Source: CAWIUB01 sp963839175
GTDB lineage: Bacteria; Actinomycetota; Actinomycetes; Mycobacteriales; Jatrophihabitantaceae
DNA: 64,000 nt
Assembly: GCA_963839175.1 (NCBI GenBank)
Contig: CAWIUB010000008.1
Span: forward strand, 1 to 64,000
Direction: 5' to 3'
The position numbers and the translations under genes were made by a program. Below the pieces are notes generated by a model, which saw only the letters and a list, made by a program, of their open reading frames with translations, was not told the origin of the DNA and ran no database searches. Positions 42,370-55,217 of this stretch are shown in pieces (position 1 is the stretch's first letter; the number at the start of each line of letters is the position of its first letter).

Positions 42370-43239
42370 TCAGCGCTCCGGGGTCCCGAGCAGCCCCGAG
42401 GGACGGGCCGCGAGGATCACGATCATGGCGAGGTAGGTGAAGCTGGAGGCCCAGCTCGGTGCGACCGACGTGCCGATCGTCTGCGCCGCGCCGATGATCA
42501 GCGCGCCCAGCGCCGCGCCCACCACCGAGCCCAGGCCGCCGACCACCGCGACGATGAACGCCGAGACCACGATCGCGGCGTCCATGCCGGGCGTGACCGC
42601 GACCTGCGGCGCGACCAGCGCGCCGGCAAGCCCCGCCAGCAGGGCGCCGAGCACGAAGACGCCGGTCCGGAGGAGTCTCAAGTTCGTCCCGCTCGCGGCG
42701 AGCAACTCCGGATCCTCTACCGCCGCGCGGATCCGCCAGCCGAGCGGCGTCCGTTGCAGCAGGAACCACAGGCCGACCCCGACGAGCACGGCCGCGGCGA
42801 CGACGACCACGTCGTACGTGGGGAATGTCGCTCCGCCGACGGTGACGTGCCCCGAGACGATGCTCGGGGCACTCACCGACCGGCTCTTGTTGCCCCACAC
42901 CCGCAGGGCCAGATCGGCGATGATCAGGAACAGCCCGAACGTGGCAAGCAGCTGCGTCAGGTGTTCCTTGCCGTAGATGCGACGCAGCACGGTCACCTCG
43001 ACGGTGGCGCCGATCAGCCCGACGACCACAGTCGCGACGACCAGCGCCAGCCAGAAGCGCAGCCCCGTGGCGACTCCCGCGACCGTCGTCATGACGAACG
43101 CACCGATCATGTAGAGGCTGCCGTGGGCGATGTTGATCAATCGCATCGCCCCGAAGACCAGCGTCAGGCCTGCCGCCACGATGAACAGCACACCGGCCGA
43201 GGTCAGGATGCCGACAGTATCGAGGATGACCGTGCGCAT
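42370..43239 (-). CDS. livH: Branched-chain amino-acid-type ABC transporter permease LivH
   Basis: A 289-residue membrane permease. It shows the LivH opening LTLVFGAMRLINIAHGSLYM (about 25-44) and the loop LGWRIRAAVEDPELLAASG (about 165-183, coupling helix). A further motif, VVGGLGSVVGAALGALIIG, lies near the C-terminus. It lies 7 bases after the binding-protein gene and 2 before livM. Confidence 0.93.
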   Translation of the reverse strand: MRTVILDTVGILTSAGVLFIVAAGLTLVFGAMRLINIAHGSLYMIGAFVMTTVAGVATGLRFWLALVVATVVVGLIGATVEVTVLRRIYGKEHLTQLLATFGLFLIIADLALRVWGNKSRSVSAPSIVSGHVTVGGATFPTYDVVVVAAAVLVGVGLWFLLQRTPLGWRIRAAVEDPELLAASGTNLRLLRTGVFVLGALLAGLAGALVAPQVAVTPGMDAAIVVSAFIVAVVGGLGSVVGAALGALIIGAAQTIGTSVAPSWASSFTYLAMIVILAARPSGLLGTPER

Positions 43240-43246
43240 GAGCTCG

Positions 43247-44482
43247 TCAGCTGGTCGAGCAGGGGACGGCGATCTGGTCGAACGGTGCGGTGAACACGGA
43301 CGACGACTCCCACAGCGGAATCTGGTAGGTCGCGTCCGGGGTGCTCGACACGGTGCCGACGTACTCGGGTACTTGCGCCTGGTGATCGCAGGCGCGGATC
43401 GTCAGATCGCCGCGGATCGTGGGCACGGTCGCACCGGAGAGCGCGTCGGCCACCTTGCCGCCGTCGAAGCTGCCGGCCTTGGTGACCGCGTACGCCCAGG
43501 ACTGGACCGCCGTGTAGGCCAGGATCGCCCACTCCGAAGGCCACTGGCCGTACTTGGCCTTGTACTCGTTGTTGAACGAGGTCAGCTGCGACCCCATCGC
43601 CCAGAACGGGGCCCGGTCGAAGCCGATCGCGCCGGCCGGCACCTGCGCGCCGAGCGCGCTCAGCGCCGGGGAGTCGAACATGGCAATGGCGGTCGTCTTC
43701 TTGAAGAACCCGTAGCCGTTGGCCTGCTTGGTGAACGTCACCAGGTCGCCGCCGAACTGCACGTTGAACACGTACTGCGGGCTGGCGGCGACCAGCTTGG
43801 ACAAGTACGGCGCGATGTTCGTCTCGCCGAGCGGCGGGAACTGCTGGTCGACCAGCTTGTAGTCGACGTTCAGGGCCTTCAGGGCGGCGAGGAACCCCTC
43901 CACGGTGTGGTGGCCGAAACTGTAGTCCGGCGCGAACGTCGCCACGGTGATCTGCTTGCCGCCGGCCTGCTTCGCGAGGTACGCGGCGACGGCACGCGGC
44001 TCCATCGTGGTGTTCGGCACCACCTGGAAGGCGTACTTCGTGAACGTCGTCGTCATCAGCCCGATGTCGTTGGACGTGTGGAAGAAGATCGGCGTCTTGT
44101 ACTGGGCGGCCAACGTCTTCTCGGCAGCGGCCACCGCGCTCGACACCGGCCCGAAGATCGCGGACACCTTGTCATTCAAGATCATGTTTCGGACGTTGGC
44201 CGTCCCCGTCGCGGGCTTGGCGGCATCGTCCGCGCTGACGACCTTGATCGTCTTTCCGAGCACACCGCCCTTGGCGTTGAGGTCGTCGACAGCCAGTTGC
44301 ACTCCCTGCAGGCCGGTCTGGCCGAGTTCGGCGATCGATCCGGACAGGGTGGTCGACTCGCCGATCGTGACGGTCTTTCCGCCGCCGGAGGTTCCGGAGG
44401 ATTTGCTGGAGCTGCAGGCGGCAGCGGTCAGCGCCAGCGCGGTGACGCCGATGATGAGGGATCGGGTGGGCCTTCTTGACAT
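43247..44482 (-). CDS. livK: Branched-chain amino-acid-type ABC transporter substrate-binding lipoprotein
   Basis: A 411-residue binding protein. The signal ends in a lipobox (LTAAACSSS, Cys about 23), followed by a Ser/Gly linker and the type I periplasmic fold (VTIGESTTLSGSIAELGQTG). It includes DDAAKPATGTANVRNMI and the AIFGPVSSAVA segment. It is first gene of the leftward transporter operon, immediately after the PucR-family regulator. Presence of a hydroxybutyrate-dehydrogenase-like gene at the operon end suggests the ligand may be a short organic acid or amide rather than leucine. This is inference. Confidence 0.9.
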   Translation of the reverse strand: MSRRPTRSLIIGVTALALTAAACSSSKSSGTSGGGKTVTIGESTTLSGSIAELGQTGLQGVQLAVDDLNAKGGVLGKTIKVVSADDAAKPATGTANVRNMILNDKVSAIFGPVSSAVAAAEKTLAAQYKTPIFFHTSNDIGLMTTTFTKYAFQVVPNTTMEPRAVAAYLAKQAGGKQITVATFAPDYSFGHHTVEGFLAALKALNVDYKLVDQQFPPLGETNIAPYLSKLVAASPQYVFNVQFGGDLVTFTKQANGYGFFKKTTAIAMFDSPALSALGAQVPAGAIGFDRAPFWAMGSQLTSFNNEYKAKYGQWPSEWAILAYTAVQSWAYAVTKAGSFDGGKVADALSGATVPTIRGDLTIRACDHQAQVPEYVGTVSSTPDATYQIPLWESSSVFTAPFDQIAVPCSTS

Positions 44483-44589
44483 CGCAGTGGCTCCTGTCGT
44501 GGGTCGGAGTTGGCTGGCGATGCGCCCGGGGAGGGCGCACGAAACTCGCGCTCCGAGCTGTGTTTGCTGGTGTGCTGGGTGGGTGGGTG

Positions 44590-45855
44590 CTAGGGGAGGG
44601 CGGATTGGGCGGCGAGATACTGGCGGACCCGTACCGCGAGCAGGAGTGCCGCGGCCCGATCACCGTCGCCGATCGTGGTGTCCAGGAACGGGCGCAGTTC
44701 GTTGATCCGGTACTTGACGGTGTTCTGGTGGACGCCCAGCGCCGCGGCGACCTCCTTCAGCCGGCCCTGGCGGGACAGATACGCCTCAACCGTCGGCAGC
44801 ACCCACTTTCGATCGATGACGGAGGACAACGGTTCGAGGGCCGTGACGGCGAATCGGCGGGCTCGCGCGGGTTCGGCCAGCAACGCGATCACCGGCGCGA
44901 GGTCGCGGTAGTCGTAGACCGGCTGCGGGTTGTGCGTCACGTGCGGGCCGACCTGCAGCGCGTCGGACGCTTCGGCATAGCTCTGCCGGGTCTCGGCCGG
45001 CCCTTCGGCCCGGTCGCCCACACCTAGGGCGAGTACCCGGCCGTCGTGGGTCAGCCGGGCCAGCCGCTGGTGCAGCTGTTCGCGGCCGACGTCGCCCGCA
45101 GTCCCGACGGCGGCGACCACACTGCAGTGCCGGACGGTCCAGAGCAGGGCGTCGGCACGGTCCTCCAGCTGGCGGCCGACCTCCTCCAGCGCCTCCAGCG
45201 ACAGATTCGACGGCAGCTTCGCGACGACCACGCAGTGCGGCGCCGCCAGCTCGTCCGGGCCGCGTCTCTGCTCCGGCCCGGGCCCGGCCAGGATCACGTT
45301 GAGCAGGCCCGAGCGCCGGTGCTCCCGTTCGCGCGCGACGTGCGCCGCCTCGTCGGTGTACGCGGCCGCCACCGCTGTCGTGATGCGGTCGGCGAAGTCC
45401 AACACCCACGTGGCCACCGGGGCCATGACCTCTTGCAGGGCACGTCCCCGGCAGGCGGGCGATGCGGTGATCTCGCTCCACATCACCCGCACCCCGATGC
45501 GGTACGCCCGCAGCATGGACTCGAGGGGAATGCCCTGAGCCGCGCGTCGCCGGGCGCCTTCGGTGAGCGGCTCGAGCAGCTCGTCGTCCACGGGCCGTCC
45601 GCTCGCCATGACGGTGAGCCAGCACCGCACCATCGCCGCGGACACCGAGTGGATGTCGCTGATCAACGATGCGTCCGCGATCGCACGGTAGGCCGGGATC
45701 TCCGCCTCGTACGCGTGGACCATGCTTCGGGCGATTGCGTCAGCCTGGGATTCCAGCTGTGCGGCGACGGCGCGCAGCAGCGCGCTCGCCCGAGGCGAGA
45801 CGGACTCCGCCGCGCCTCGGGTCCGCGATGCCAGTTGGGCCACCTGAGCCGTCAC
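44590..45855 (-). CDS. PucR-family transcriptional regulator
   Basis: A 421-residue regulator. Residues about 15-180 form a helical sensor-like domain. Residues about 185-320 are a GGDEF-like CdaR domain. The C-terminal PucR helix-turn-helix is GRLKEVAAALGVHQNTVKYRINEL (about 375-398). It lies upstream of livK on the same strand and probably regulates the liv operon. An inverted repeat with TTGTCC arms about 100 bases upstream of its start may be its own operator. Confidence 0.88.
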   Translation of the reverse strand: MTAQVAQLASRTRGAAESVSPRASALLRAVAAQLESQADAIARSMVHAYEAEIPAYRAIADASLISDIHSVSAAMVRCWLTVMASGRPVDDELLEPLTEGARRRAAQGIPLESMLRAYRIGVRVMWSEITASPACRGRALQEVMAPVATWVLDFADRITTAVAAAYTDEAAHVAREREHRRSGLLNVILAGPGPEQRRGPDELAAPHCVVVAKLPSNLSLEALEEVGRQLEDRADALLWTVRHCSVVAAVGTAGDVGREQLHQRLARLTHDGRVLALGVGDRAEGPAETRQSYAEASDALQVGPHVTHNPQPVYDYRDLAPVIALLAEPARARRFAVTALEPLSSVIDRKWVLPTVEAYLSRQGRLKEVAAALGVHQNTVKYRINELRPFLDTTIGDGDRAAALLLAVRVRQYLAAQSALP

Positions 45856-46259
45856 CTGTCGTTCCCATCGATCGTGTCCATGTGCACGATGACGTTAGCC
45901 GAGCGTGACGTGCTGCACATCGGCTGAAGTAGCCGACTCCTGATCGGTCAGTTGTCCGAGTGGGACAATGTCGCCACCGAACAAGATCGCCAAGCTTGGG
46001 AGATGCCCTTCGCCTCTGGGCGGTCAGGACCAGGGTCGCGCGCGAGCTTGGGGACGGCAACTCGCCGCGATGATCGGCCGTCAATCGACCGGGCGGGCAG
46101 GCAGCCCACGTATGCGCGGCGCGGCGGGTGTCCTTCGGCTCGGCGGAAAGGGCCGAACGTCTCTGCTCGCCATGAGATCCGGGAACGACAATGGCGACAG
46201 GGGCCGCGCCGCGGCTCCGCTGCGGGCTGGGTTGCGGGGCCGAGAAGGAGATCACGGTG
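45856..46259. other. Divergent intergenic region
   Basis: About 400 bases between the leftward PucR regulator and the rightward SHOCT gene. Open frames occur but lack domain similarity. It contains the inverted repeat at 45952-45968 and, before 46260, a good GAGAAGGAG ribosome site. I see no other feature. Confidence 0.45.
45952..45968. promoter_or_regulatory. Inverted repeat, candidate operator
   Basis: TTGTCC-GAGTG-GGACAA is a perfect 6-bp inverted repeat with a 5-base spacer, 97 bases upstream of the PucR-family start. The arm GGGACA also resembles half of a DosR-type box in inverted orientation, so assignment to PucR autoregulation is tentative. Confidence 0.4.
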
Positions 46260-46511
46260 ATGTACTACGACGGCCACATGAGCGGATGGGGAATCGCGTT
46301 GATGACGATCAGCGGCGTGGTGTTCTGGGGGTTGGTGATCGCCGGCATCGTGCTGCTGGTCCGCTACGTCGGCCGCAGCGGGCCATCGCCCAGGCAGCCG
46401 CCCGGCATGAGCACCCCCGAGCAGGTGCTTGCCGAGCGGTTCGCCCGCGGCGAGATCGACGAGCCGGAGTACACGAATCGGCTGGCGACGCTGCGCGGGC
46501 GGGTGCCGTGA
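46260..46511 (+). CDS. Small membrane protein with SHOCT domain
   Basis: An 83-residue protein with one transmembrane helix (about 9-35, ALMTISGVVFWGLVIAGIVL) and a C-terminal SHOCT motif (about 55-80, PEQVLAERFARGEIDEPEYT), a short domain found at protein termini with oligomerisation-like roles. The ATG at 46260 has GAGAAGGAG upstream. It precedes the potassium channel gene by 43 bases and probably shares its transcript. Confidence 0.85.
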   Translation: MYYDGHMSGWGIALMTISGVVFWGLVIAGIVLLVRYVGRSGPSPRQPPGMSTPEQVLAERFARGEIDEPEYTNRLATLRGRVP

Positions 46512-46554
46512 TGACCGCGGCGGTCTGACAGGCAAGGGCGGAGGTCCGCACATC

Positions 46555-47547
46555 GTGGGCGCGATGCGGCGCATTTGGCGGGCGCTTCTCGCGTTCGGCG
46601 TGGTCGTGCTCGTCGGCACCATCGGCTACGTCGCACTGGGCTTCAGCGTTCTCGATGCCCTGTACCAGACGGTCACCACGGTCACCACGGTCGGCTTCCG
46701 CGAGTTGCATCCACTGAGCGCGGTTGGGAAGACCTTCACCATCCTGCTGATCTTGCTTGGCGTCGGCACCGCGCTGTACACGTTGAGCGTCCTGCTGGAA
46801 GGTCTCATCGAGGGACACCTGCGGCTACACCTGAAAAGACGGCGGATGGATCATCAGATACACCGAATGAGCGGCCACGTGATCATCTGCGGCTGGGGCC
46901 GGGTGGGCCGGGCGTGCGCGCAGTACCTCAGCGCGACCCGGCAGAACCTGGTCGTCATCGACCGCAACCCGTCCCGGCTCGAGGGCCTCGATTACCCGTC
47001 CGTACTCGGCGACGTCACCGATGACCGCGTCCTGGAAGCGGCCGGCATCCGCCGCGCCCACGCGCTGGTCGCCGCACTCGACACCGACGCCGACAACGTC
47101 TACGTCACGTTGTCCAGCCGAGCTCTGCGTCCTGATCTGGTGATCATCGCCCGCGCCCGCACCGAGTCCTCGAAGTCCAAGCTGGTCCGAGCCGGCGCCG
47201 ACCGGGCCGTCAACCCGCAGCTGATCGGGGGACGTCGGATGGCCGCGTTCGCGCTTCAGCCGCACGTCGCCGATTTCCTCGACATCGTCATGCACGACGA
47301 GGCCGTCGAGTTCAGGATGGAGCAGGTCGAAATCGCCCCTGGTTCACCGCTTGCCGGACGCTCCCTGCTGCAGGCGGCGCTGGGCGACACGACCGGGGTG
47401 TTGCTACTCGCGGTGCGACCGAGTGGCACCGGTGCGTTCCTCGCCCACCCCAGTCAGGAGACGGTGCTCGATCCGCACACCGTTCTCATCGTCGTCGGCG
47501 CGGACGCCCAGTTGGACGCTCTGGGTTGCCTCGCAAAGGCGCCCTGA
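46555..47547 (+). CDS. Two-TM potassium channel with TrkA-N and TrkA-C domains
   Basis: A 330-residue K+ channel subunit. Two membrane helices flank the pore loop with selectivity filter TVTTVTTVGF (about 41-50). A cytosolic RCK/TrkA-N NAD-binding domain follows (HVIICGWGRVGRACAQYL, about 107-124), then a TrkA-C ligand domain (about 245-325). The GTG at 46555 is favoured because GGCGGAGG lies about 10 bases before it. ATG 46564 is the alternative. Such channels release K+ in response to ligands or redox state. Confidence 0.88.
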   Translation: MGAMRRIWRALLAFGVVVLVGTIGYVALGFSVLDALYQTVTTVTTVGFRELHPLSAVGKTFTILLILLGVGTALYTLSVLLEGLIEGHLRLHLKRRRMDHQIHRMSGHVIICGWGRVGRACAQYLSATRQNLVVIDRNPSRLEGLDYPSVLGDVTDDRVLEAAGIRRAHALVAALDTDADNVYVTLSSRALRPDLVIIARARTESSKSKLVRAGADRAVNPQLIGGRRMAAFALQPHVADFLDIVMHDEAVEFRMEQVEIAPGSPLAGRSLLQAALGDTTGVLLLAVRPSGTGAFLAHPSQETVLDPHTVLIVVGADAQLDALGCLAKAP

Positions 47548-47556
47548 ACCGCGTCC

Positions 47557-48563
47557 TCACCATGGCTGGTAGGTCTGCTTGCCGGCTTGCAGAGTGCTGA
47601 CGTAGCCGGCGCGTTCGTACGCCGCCTCGTCGACGCTCGCTGGAACAGCGAGCAGTCCGCGCACGTCGTCGACCGCGGTGAATCCCTTGCGCTTCAGCCA
47701 ATCGGACAGGCCGTCCAGCAGCACCGCCACATGGGCCGGGCCGTGGCGCAGCAGCGCTGAGGCGGTCATTACGACGTCCGCTCCGGCGAGCAGATACTTG
47801 ACGACGTCCTCGGGACCCTCGACGCCGGTTGTGGCCGCGAGGGCCGCGCGTACCCGCCCGCGCAGGATGGCGATCCACGTGCGTGGCAGCCGCGCCTCGG
47901 CCGGGGTGGACAGGTCGATGGTGGGCGTGACGGCGAGGGTCTCGGGGTCGATGTCCGGCTGCAGGAACCGGTTGAACAGGACCAGCGCATCAGCGCCGGC
48001 CTGGTCGAGTCGCAAGGCCATCTCGCCGGTGGAGCTGAAGTGGGGGCTCAGCTTCACCGCGACCGGGACGGTCACGTTGGTCTTGACCCGGGTGAGGATG
48101 TCGACGTGCCGCTGCTCGACATCGCGGCCGGCGATGCGCGGGTCACCTGGCACGTAGTAGATATTCAGCTCGATAGCGGCCGCGCCGGCGTCCTGCATGG
48201 CGCGGGCGTAATCGACCCAGCCATCGGGTGAGATGCCGTTGAGACTGCCGATCACCGGAATCTCGACCGCCGCGGCCGCACGTTCCAATAGGCTCAGGTA
48301 ACGGTGCGGGCCCATCCCGTCGTCGGCCGCCGCCGGCAGGTAGGACAGCGATTCGGCGAAGCTCTCCGTTCCAGCGTCGACGAGCCGGGCGTACTCCAAC
48401 GCCTCGCGGCGCAGTTGCTCCTCGAACAGTGAGAAGAGCACCACGGCGCCCACACCTGCATCGCCCAGCCGCCGCACGCCGTCTACGGTCTGGGACAGCG
48501 GCGACGCCGAGGCGACGAGCGGGTTGCGCAGTTCCAGCCCCATGTAGTCGGTCGCGAGATCCA

Positions 48564-48564
<1 letters not shown>
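47557..48564 (-). CDS. Dihydroorotate dehydrogenase-like protein
   Basis: A 335-residue TIM-barrel flavoprotein of the class 1 dihydroorotate dehydrogenase superfamily. Visible are LRNPLVASASPLSQT (about 12-26), GSLNGISPDGWVDYA (about 106-120), AIELNIYY, VAVKLSPHFSS (about 168-178) and the FMN phosphate-binding GVEGPEDVVKYLLAGADVVM (about 247-266). No pyr genes are nearby. It is coupled by ATGA to the nifJ stop, a pairing seen with pyruvate:ferredoxin oxidoreductases, so a role in ferredoxin-linked reduction is more likely than pyrimidine synthesis. Confidence 0.82.
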
Positions 48565-52132
<3,568 letters not shown>

Positions 52133-52133
<1 letters not shown>

Positions 52134-53782
52134 CACCCGGGCTCCGGTTCCATCTCGATGGAGTGCACCGGGCACTGCTCGAAGCAGGCACGACAGCCGG
52201 TGCAGCGGTCGTAGTCGAAGCGGTACCGGTGTCCCTTGCCCAGCTTGATCACCGCGTCCTCCGGGCAGGCGCCCAGGCAGCCGTCACACTCGCAGCAGTT
52301 CCCGCAGGACAGGCACCGGTGCGCCTCGTAGTCCGCCTGTTCGGCGGTCAGCCCGCCGACGATCTCGCCGAACTCGGCCACCCGTTCCTCCAGTTCGAGT
52401 TCGGGCTGGGGCCGGCGCGTGGTGTCACCGAAGTACCACAAGTTCAGCATGTCGAACGTCGCAAGGTCGTGTTTGGGTGGCGCTTGGAAGGTGGTCTCGC
52501 GCAAGTAGGCGTCGATGTGCCGAGCGGCCTTCTTGCCGTGCCCGACACCGACCGTGACGGTCCGCTCGCTGGGCACCATGTCGCCCCCGGCGAACACCCC
52601 GGGGCAGCCGGTCATCAGCGACGTCGACACCTGCACGGTTCCGTCGTCCGCGAACTCCACGCCCGCAACGCCGCGCAGGAACGCGGTATCGGTCTGCTGG
52701 CCCAGCGCCAGGATCACCGTGTCCGCCGCGAGCGTCTCGAACCGCCCGGTCCCGCGTGGCCGGTGTGCCTCGTCCAGCTCCATGACCTCGACGGTCAGCT
52801 CGGGCCCCTCGAACGCGGTGATCGTCCGCAGCCAGTTGATGCGGACGCCTTCGCGTTCGGCGTCCTCAGCCTCTTCGGCATGGGCCGGCATCTGCTCCCG
52901 GGTGCGCCGGTAGACGATCATCGGCTCCTCGGAGCCCAGCCGGCGGGCCACCCTGGCGGCGTCCATCGCGGTGTTGCCGCCGCCGTACACGGCTACCCGC
53001 CGGCCGATGACCGGCCGCTCACCGGACGCGACGCTCCGCAGGAACGACACCGCGTCGACGACCCGCGCCGCGTCCATCGCCGGGATGTCGACCCGCTTGG
53101 ACAGGTGCGCACCCACCGCCACGAACACCGCGTCGAAGCTGCCGTCGCGCTGCTCGGCGACGAGATCCTCCACCTTATGACCCTGCACGATCCGCACGCC
53201 GAGCCGGGCGATGCGGCCGACCTCGATGTCGAGGACGTCGCGTGGTAGCCGGTACGAGGGGATTCCGTACCGCATCATCCCGCCCGGCTCCTCGCCGGCG
53301 TCGCGGATCTCGACCTGGTGACCCAGCCGAGCCAGGTGGTAGGCCGCGGACAGCCCGCTTGGTCCGGAACCGATGACCAGCACCCGCTTGCCGCTCGGCG
53401 GCTGCGACGGGTCGAAGGTCCAGCCGCGCTCGGTCGCAAGGTCGCCGAGGAAGCGCTCGACCCCGTGGATCGACACCGCGCTGTCCAGCTCGGCGCGATT
53501 GCAGACGCCTTCACACGGGTGGTAGCAGACCCGCCCGTGGATCGAGGCCAGCGGGTTGTCGGCGACCAGCTGCCGCCAGGCCCGCTCGGGGTCGCCCGCC
53601 TGGACGTACGAGAGCCAGGCCTGGATGTTCTCGCCAGCCGGGCATCCGGCGTTGCACGGCGGCAGGAGGTCGAGGTAGAAGGGTCGTTGGTGCCGAACCG
53701 GCCCGGCCCGGGACAGACCGTGCAGCAGATCAGGCAGCGGTGTGACGTCGGGCCGCGGTCCGGGCATACCTGCCCCGGTCAT
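52133..53782 (-). CDS. GltD-like NAD(P)H:ferredoxin-type oxidoreductase with ferredoxin domain
   Basis: A 549-residue iron-sulfur flavoprotein. An N-terminal Fe-S region (PPCNAGCPAGENIQAW, CYHPCEGVCNR) is followed by FAD binding (VIGSGPSGLSAAYHLARLGH, about 132-151) and NAD(P) binding (VYGGGNTAMDAARVARRLG). At the C-terminus a 2[4Fe-4S] ferredoxin domain (CLSCGNCCECDGCLGACP, CTGCRACFEQCP) replaces the usual glutamate-synthase end. No glutamate synthase large subunit is nearby. The context with nifJ points to electron exchange between ferredoxin and NAD(P)H. ATG 53782 was chosen. The frame is open to 53833. Confidence 0.88.
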
Positions 53783-53838
53783 GACGAGCCCCGGCTTGCA
53801 CGCAGATGGTGAGCCACGTGTTGATAGAAACACGGATC

Positions 53839-53857
53839 GGCCCTTTCGAACAGGGCC
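53839..53857 (-). terminator. Stem-loop after the DUF4389 gene
   Basis: GGCCCT-ttcgaac-AGGGCC, a 6-bp perfect stem with a 7-base loop, lies 44 bases past the leftward DUF4389 stop and before the GltD-like start. It may be a terminator separating the two transcripts or an operator for the GltD/nifJ operon. Confidence 0.4.
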
Positions 53858-53900
53858 AAACGGCTCTGGCTAGCCAACCCGCTCCGATTCGTCACGCTCG

Positions 53901-54527
53901 TCAGGGCGCGAGGCTGAACGGCGGGTACCGGTCGGTGACCAGCACGAAGGCGTAGCCGGTCACCCGGTTGTGCCAGCGGATGACGCCCTGCACGAAGTCG
54001 AAGATGCCCCGCGGGTACCGCCCGGTGAGCAGGATCGCGAACCAAGCGACGATGACCACCACGAACGCGGCGATATCCAGGAACAGCAGCACGATGTAGT
54101 GCGGGATTGCCAGAAACCACTTAACCAGCGGGAGCCACCGGTTCAGGTCGCGCTCCGCATCGGGATAGGGGTAGTCGAGGTACACGGACTGGTGATCATC
54201 GGTGGACGGGTAATGGTCGTCCATCAGGGCGAGGTAGATCCCGACCCGGTTCACGAACCGCTGCAGTTCCAGGTTCCAGTCGAACCACCAACGGGGGTAT
54301 TTCTGGCGGAACAAGATCATCAGCAGTGGCGCGAGGACCAGCAAACCACCCGCTCCGGCCCCGGTCCACCCGCGGGCCGACCAGCCCCCGCCGCCTCCCG
54401 AGACGGCACCCAACACGATCACGATCGGGATGATCACGAAGATGCGGAAGCCCGTGGTCACCCGATTCAGCTCCCGATCCGGGTAGTCGACCGAGAACTG
54501 CACGGGGTAGGTCGTCGAAGGTTGCAT
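53901..54527 (-). CDS. DUF4389 domain membrane protein
   Basis: A 208-residue membrane protein matching the DUF4389 pattern: YPVQFSVDYPDRELNRVTTG (about 8-27), KYPRWWFDWNLELQRFVNRV (about 76-95), then two duplicated-looking segments with helices (VKWFLAIPHYIVLLFLDI, VVVIVAWFAILLTGRYPRG) and GVIRWHNRVTGY. Function unknown. Members often accompany stress-response genes in actinobacteria. A Gly-rich insert near 45-52 is low complexity. It is divergent from the toxin-antitoxin pair. Confidence 0.82.
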   Translation of the reverse strand: MQPSTTYPVQFSVDYPDRELNRVTTGFRIFVIIPIVIVLGAVSGGGGGWSARGWTGAGAGGLLVLAPLLMILFRQKYPRWWFDWNLELQRFVNRVGIYLALMDDHYPSTDDHQSVYLDYPYPDAERDLNRWLPLVKWFLAIPHYIVLLFLDIAAFVVVIVAWFAILLTGRYPRGIFDFVQGVIRWHNRVTGYAFVLVTDRYPPFSLAP

Positions 54528-54597
54528 TTGCCGCTCCTTCCGGGTCGCTGCCTCAGCGCTTCACGCTAGCGCAGCTCGCGATCATCACGTCGTCTGA

Positions 54598-54612
54598 GGT
54601 ACGATTCGTACC
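54598..54612. promoter_or_regulatory. Palindrome at the antitoxin start
   Basis: GGTACGA-T-TCGTACC is a perfect 7-bp inverted repeat around one base, ending one base before the antitoxin ATG at 54614. Position and symmetry fit autoregulation by the Phd-type antitoxin. Such a short leader suggests leaderless or near-leaderless translation. Confidence 0.55.
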
Positions 54613-54613
54613 A

Positions 54614-54865
54614 ATGACTGAGATGGCTGTCAGCGAAGCCCGCGAGCACCTCGCCGAGCTGATCGAATCCACGCACCGCTCCGGTGAGCCGGTGTATGTG
54701 ACCCGACGCGGCCGACGCGTCGCAGTCATCCTCGACCCCGCTGAATACGAGCGGATCATCGACGAACTCGAAGACGCCGTGGACCGGGCAGAACTGCGTG
54801 TCGCACGCGAGGAGGATGACTACGTGCCGTGGGAGGAGGTCAAGACCGAACTCGGCCTGACGTGA
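54614..54865 (+). CDS. Type II antitoxin, Phd/YefM family
   Basis: An 83-residue antitoxin. The N-terminal DNA-binding part reads MAVSEAREHLAELIESTHRS and PVYVTRRGRRVAVILDPAEYER (about 4-53), typical of Phd/YefM. The acidic C-terminal tail (EEDDYVPWEEVK) is the presumed toxin-binding region. The stop overlaps the toxin start by GTGA. Confidence 0.92.
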   Translation: MTEMAVSEAREHLAELIESTHRSGEPVYVTRRGRRVAVILDPAEYERIIDELEDAVDRAELRVAREEDDYVPWEEVKTELGLT

Positions 54866-55128
54866 CTGCCCGATACACCGCCGAGGTCGCCCGCCGGACC
54901 TGGAAAGCGATCGCGGCGCTCCCACGGCGCGACCAGCAACGTGTCCGAGCTGCCATTCATCTACTCGCGGACAATCCCCGCCCGCCCGGCTGCGTGGCGA
55001 TGACTGGCGAACCCCACGTCTATCGCGTCCGGGTCGGCGTCTACCGCATCGTCTATGAGGTCATCCACGACAAGCTCATCGTGCACGTCGTGCGAGTTGG
55101 TCATCGCCGAGACGTCTACCGGAGTTAG
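54862..55128 (+). CDS. Type II toxin, RelE/ParE family
   Basis: An 88-residue RelE-type toxin, likely an mRNA interferase acting at ribosomes. Typical segments are VARRTWKAIAALPRRDQQRV (about 9-28), HVYRVRVGVYRIVYEV (about 52-67) and HVVRVGHRRDVYR at the C-terminus with catalytic-type basic residues. It starts at a GTG overlapping the antitoxin stop. The antitoxin-first order is standard. Confidence 0.92.
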   Translation: MTARYTAEVARRTWKAIAALPRRDQQRVRAAIHLLADNPRPPGCVAMTGEPHVYRVRVGVYRIVYEVIHDKLIVHVVRVGHRRDVYRS

Positions 55129-55217
55129 CTGCCTGTTCTGGAAGGGCTTGTACGGTGTGAGCCGGCGACCAGGTTGAGGAAGTCGGTGAAGCAGAGGCTC
55201 GGAGAAGGAGAGGCAAC

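Noticed and set aside
45952..46260. Rightward 102-codon frame in the PucR upstream region.
   Set aside because: No domain similarity, Arg/Gly-rich composition typical of shadow frames, and a regulatory inverted repeat at its start.
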